This document shows, piece by piece, positions 62,852-64,000 of a DNA stretch of 64,000 bases. The notes beneath the pieces were generated by a model, which saw only the letters and a list, made by a program, of their open reading frames with translations, did no database searches and had not been told where the DNA came from. How positions within the stretch are numbered: position 1 is the first letter of the stretch; every line of letters starts with the position of its first letter. The stretch comes from NIOZ-UU13 sp964417935 (GTDB lineage Bacteria; Planctomycetota; Phycisphaerae; Sedimentisphaerales; Anaerobacaceae): positions 1-64,000 of the forward strand of contig CAYQKF010000009.1 of assembly GCA_964417935.1 (NCBI GenBank), written 5' to 3'. A program made the position numbers and the translations under genes.

Positions 62852-64000
62852 ATGAACGATTTGGAAAAATATCATGATAATGACCAGGTGATTGAACAAA
62901 AGGTTGTTAGTTTTGAAACCCCGCCTGAACCTGGTGGCGAAGATACATCCAACTTAATTAAAGGTGTACTGCGACGCTGGCACATTGTGCTTCTGGTGTT
63001 CCTTGTAATGTGCGCAACTGGAATCCCTGCAATATGGTTCCTTATCGAACCTCAATACATTGTAACCGGCGCAATAAGGGTCGCTCCTATTTTAGCAAAT
63101 ATCCTGACCGGCGAAGGAGACAGAGGAGAAATATCAAATTACGACAACTTTGTGAATACTCAGGCAATAATGATTACCAGCAATCAGGTAGTGCAAAGAG
63201 TAGCAGACGATCTAATAGATAAAAACCTGTCCTTCTTTGAAAATGAACCTACCGATCCCATCTCAAAGTTGAAGCAGAAATTAAAGGGGACGGAAACAAA
63301 GCCTGAGCCGGCAAATATATTAAAAGGGGCAATATCTAATAAAGTCATCACAGCCGCCCCAAGTCGTCGCACTGAGCTAATAGCGATAACTATGAATAGC
63401 CTAAAGCCGGAAGAAGCTAAGCAGATTGTGGATGCTTTTATTAACGCTTATATGGCCGTCGAAGTTACCAGCGCTGCTCAAGGCCAAGGACAGAATCTGA
63501 GGCTTCTGGAAAGTGAACGTGATCTGCGCGAGTCAAATGTGAAAAGTCAGTACGAAGCAATTCGCCGATTGGGACAAGAATATGGAACTATAACATTGGA
63601 TGGCCGGCAAGACATGATGCTGCAGCGTGTTACTAACCTGCTGACCCAGCTAAATGCATTGGATGCACGCAGAATAAACCTCGAAGCCCAGATACAATCA
63701 CTCGAGCAGACCGATGAGCAGACCGTTATGCCGGAACAATTGCTGAGTATGCAAAATGAATATATCAATTCCGACCCGATGGTCGAAGAACTAACCCGAA
63801 GTATTGTCGCATTAGACCGGGAACTAATTATCGCCAAACAGACATTAGCACCTAAAAATCCCGTCCTTAAACAAAAGCAAGAGCTTTTGGATGTGTTTCA
63901 ATCACGTCTTGAAGAAAAACGCCAGGAGCTAACTAAGAGTTTTAGTGATGTAGTTGCTGAACAAATCAGCCAGGCGAGTAAGGAGAATCTGCGTACCGCG
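62852..64000 (+). CDS. Wzz/GumC-like polysaccharide chain-length protein (partial)
   Basis: An open frame from ATG 62852 (GGAGG ten bases upstream) runs to the window end: 383 codons with no stop. A short cytoplasmic N-terminus (G-V-L-R-R-W-H) leads into a transmembrane helix (about 50-70), then a periplasmic region with P-Q-Y, long helices and coiled coil from about 210. This is the plan of Wzz/GumC/BY-kinase periplasmic adaptors that set polysaccharide length. The second transmembrane helix and any kinase domain would lie beyond the window. Confidence 0.8.
   Translation, partial: MNDLEKYHDNDQVIEQKVVSFETPPEPGGEDTSNLIKGVLRRWHIVLLVFLVMCATGIPAIWFLIEPQYIVTGAIRVAPILANILTGEGDRGEISNYDNFVNTQAIMITSNQVVQRVADDLIDKNLSFFENEPTDPISKLKQKLKGTETKPEPANILKGAISNKVITAAPSRRTELIAITMNSLKPEEAKQIVDAFINAYMAVEVTSAAQGQGQNLRLLESERDLRESNVKSQYEAIRRLGQEYGTITLDGRQDMMLQRVTNLLTQLNALDARRINLEAQIQSLEQTDEQTVMPEQLLSMQNEYINSDPMVEELTRSIVALDRELIIAKQTLAPKNPVLKQKQELLDVFQSRLEEKRQELTKSFSDVVAEQISQASKENLRTA

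Noticed and set aside
1..64000. tRNA or rRNA genes
   Set aside because: I read the intergenic stretches for cloverleaf-like arms and conserved rRNA segments and recognised none; a dedicated RNA search would be needed to exclude them.

Overview
This window looks like a chromosomal segment of a planctomycete, most likely class Phycisphaerae (Sedimentisphaerales-like). That is inferred from content, not from a marker gene. The clues are large secreted LamG/Fn3-type proteins with a near-identical 'KLIYLVSF' leader, a Tat-exported sulfatase, an exosortase/EpsI exopolysaccharide locus, a tandem PurS-PurL fusion, and an 'NKPNSNPI' translated repeat that I recall from phycisphaeral genomes. No tRNA, rRNA or CRISPR array was recognised.

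Layout. (1) 0-6.4 kb: two head-to-head secreted LamG proteins with mirror-image promoters and leaders, plus an orphan copy of the leader. (2) 6.7-16.7 kb: housekeeping genes. These are a Sua5/low-molecular-weight phosphatase fusion with rpiB, a sulfatase, accA, tyrA-purSL-purQ, and a STAS protein followed by a 19-bp tandem repeat. (3) 17-25 kb: a secreted esterase, a leftward trio (non-canonical Nramp-like transporter, atypical NAD-dependent epimerase, DapA-like aldolase), a NhaC antiporter and a small membrane protein. (4) 25.2-34.9 kb: an accessory, repeat-rich island. It holds a zinc-ribbon mini-protein, a four-repeat HTH protein, an AT-rich STAND-type NTPase between 75-bp direct repeats, 1.6 kb of repeats without a credible gene, and an XPB-like helicase and Bax1-like nuclease separated by a MNT/HEPN pair. 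The HEPN gene carries an amber codon. A decayed winged-helix gene with two operator palindromes follows. (5) 34.9-40.5 kb: a leftward 1868-residue surface protein with a beta-helix, Fn3, LamG, Ig-like domains, propeller-like repeats and a Gly-run/Cys/TM/basic tail. (6) 40.8-64 kb: a rightward exopolysaccharide locus that starts from a near-consensus promoter.

How the genes fit together. The last region encodes EpsI, a Wzx-like flippase, a Wzy-like polymerase, several glycosyltransferases (including an Alg14/Alg13-type pair), a sulfotransferase, an acyltransferase and methyltransferases. It also has a CDP-deoxysugar branch (RfbF, RfbG) followed by a ThDP enzyme and an HpcH/HpaI-type aldolase. 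The locus ends with a nucleotidyltransferase/left-handed-helix/exosortase fusion and the start of a Wzz-type chain-length protein that runs off the window. It could make, modify and export a sulfated or acylated polysaccharide and anchor proteins to the envelope.

The most unusual features are the exosortase fusion with a degenerate nucleotidyltransferase signature, the XPB-[MNT/HEPN]-Bax1 arrangement, the direct-repeat-flanked STAND gene, the CDP-sugar/ThDP/aldolase branch, the mirrored LamG leaders, and several hairpin element families. One of these lies inside the exosortase-fusion coding sequence. All assignments come from reading motifs by eye; no database search was possible.
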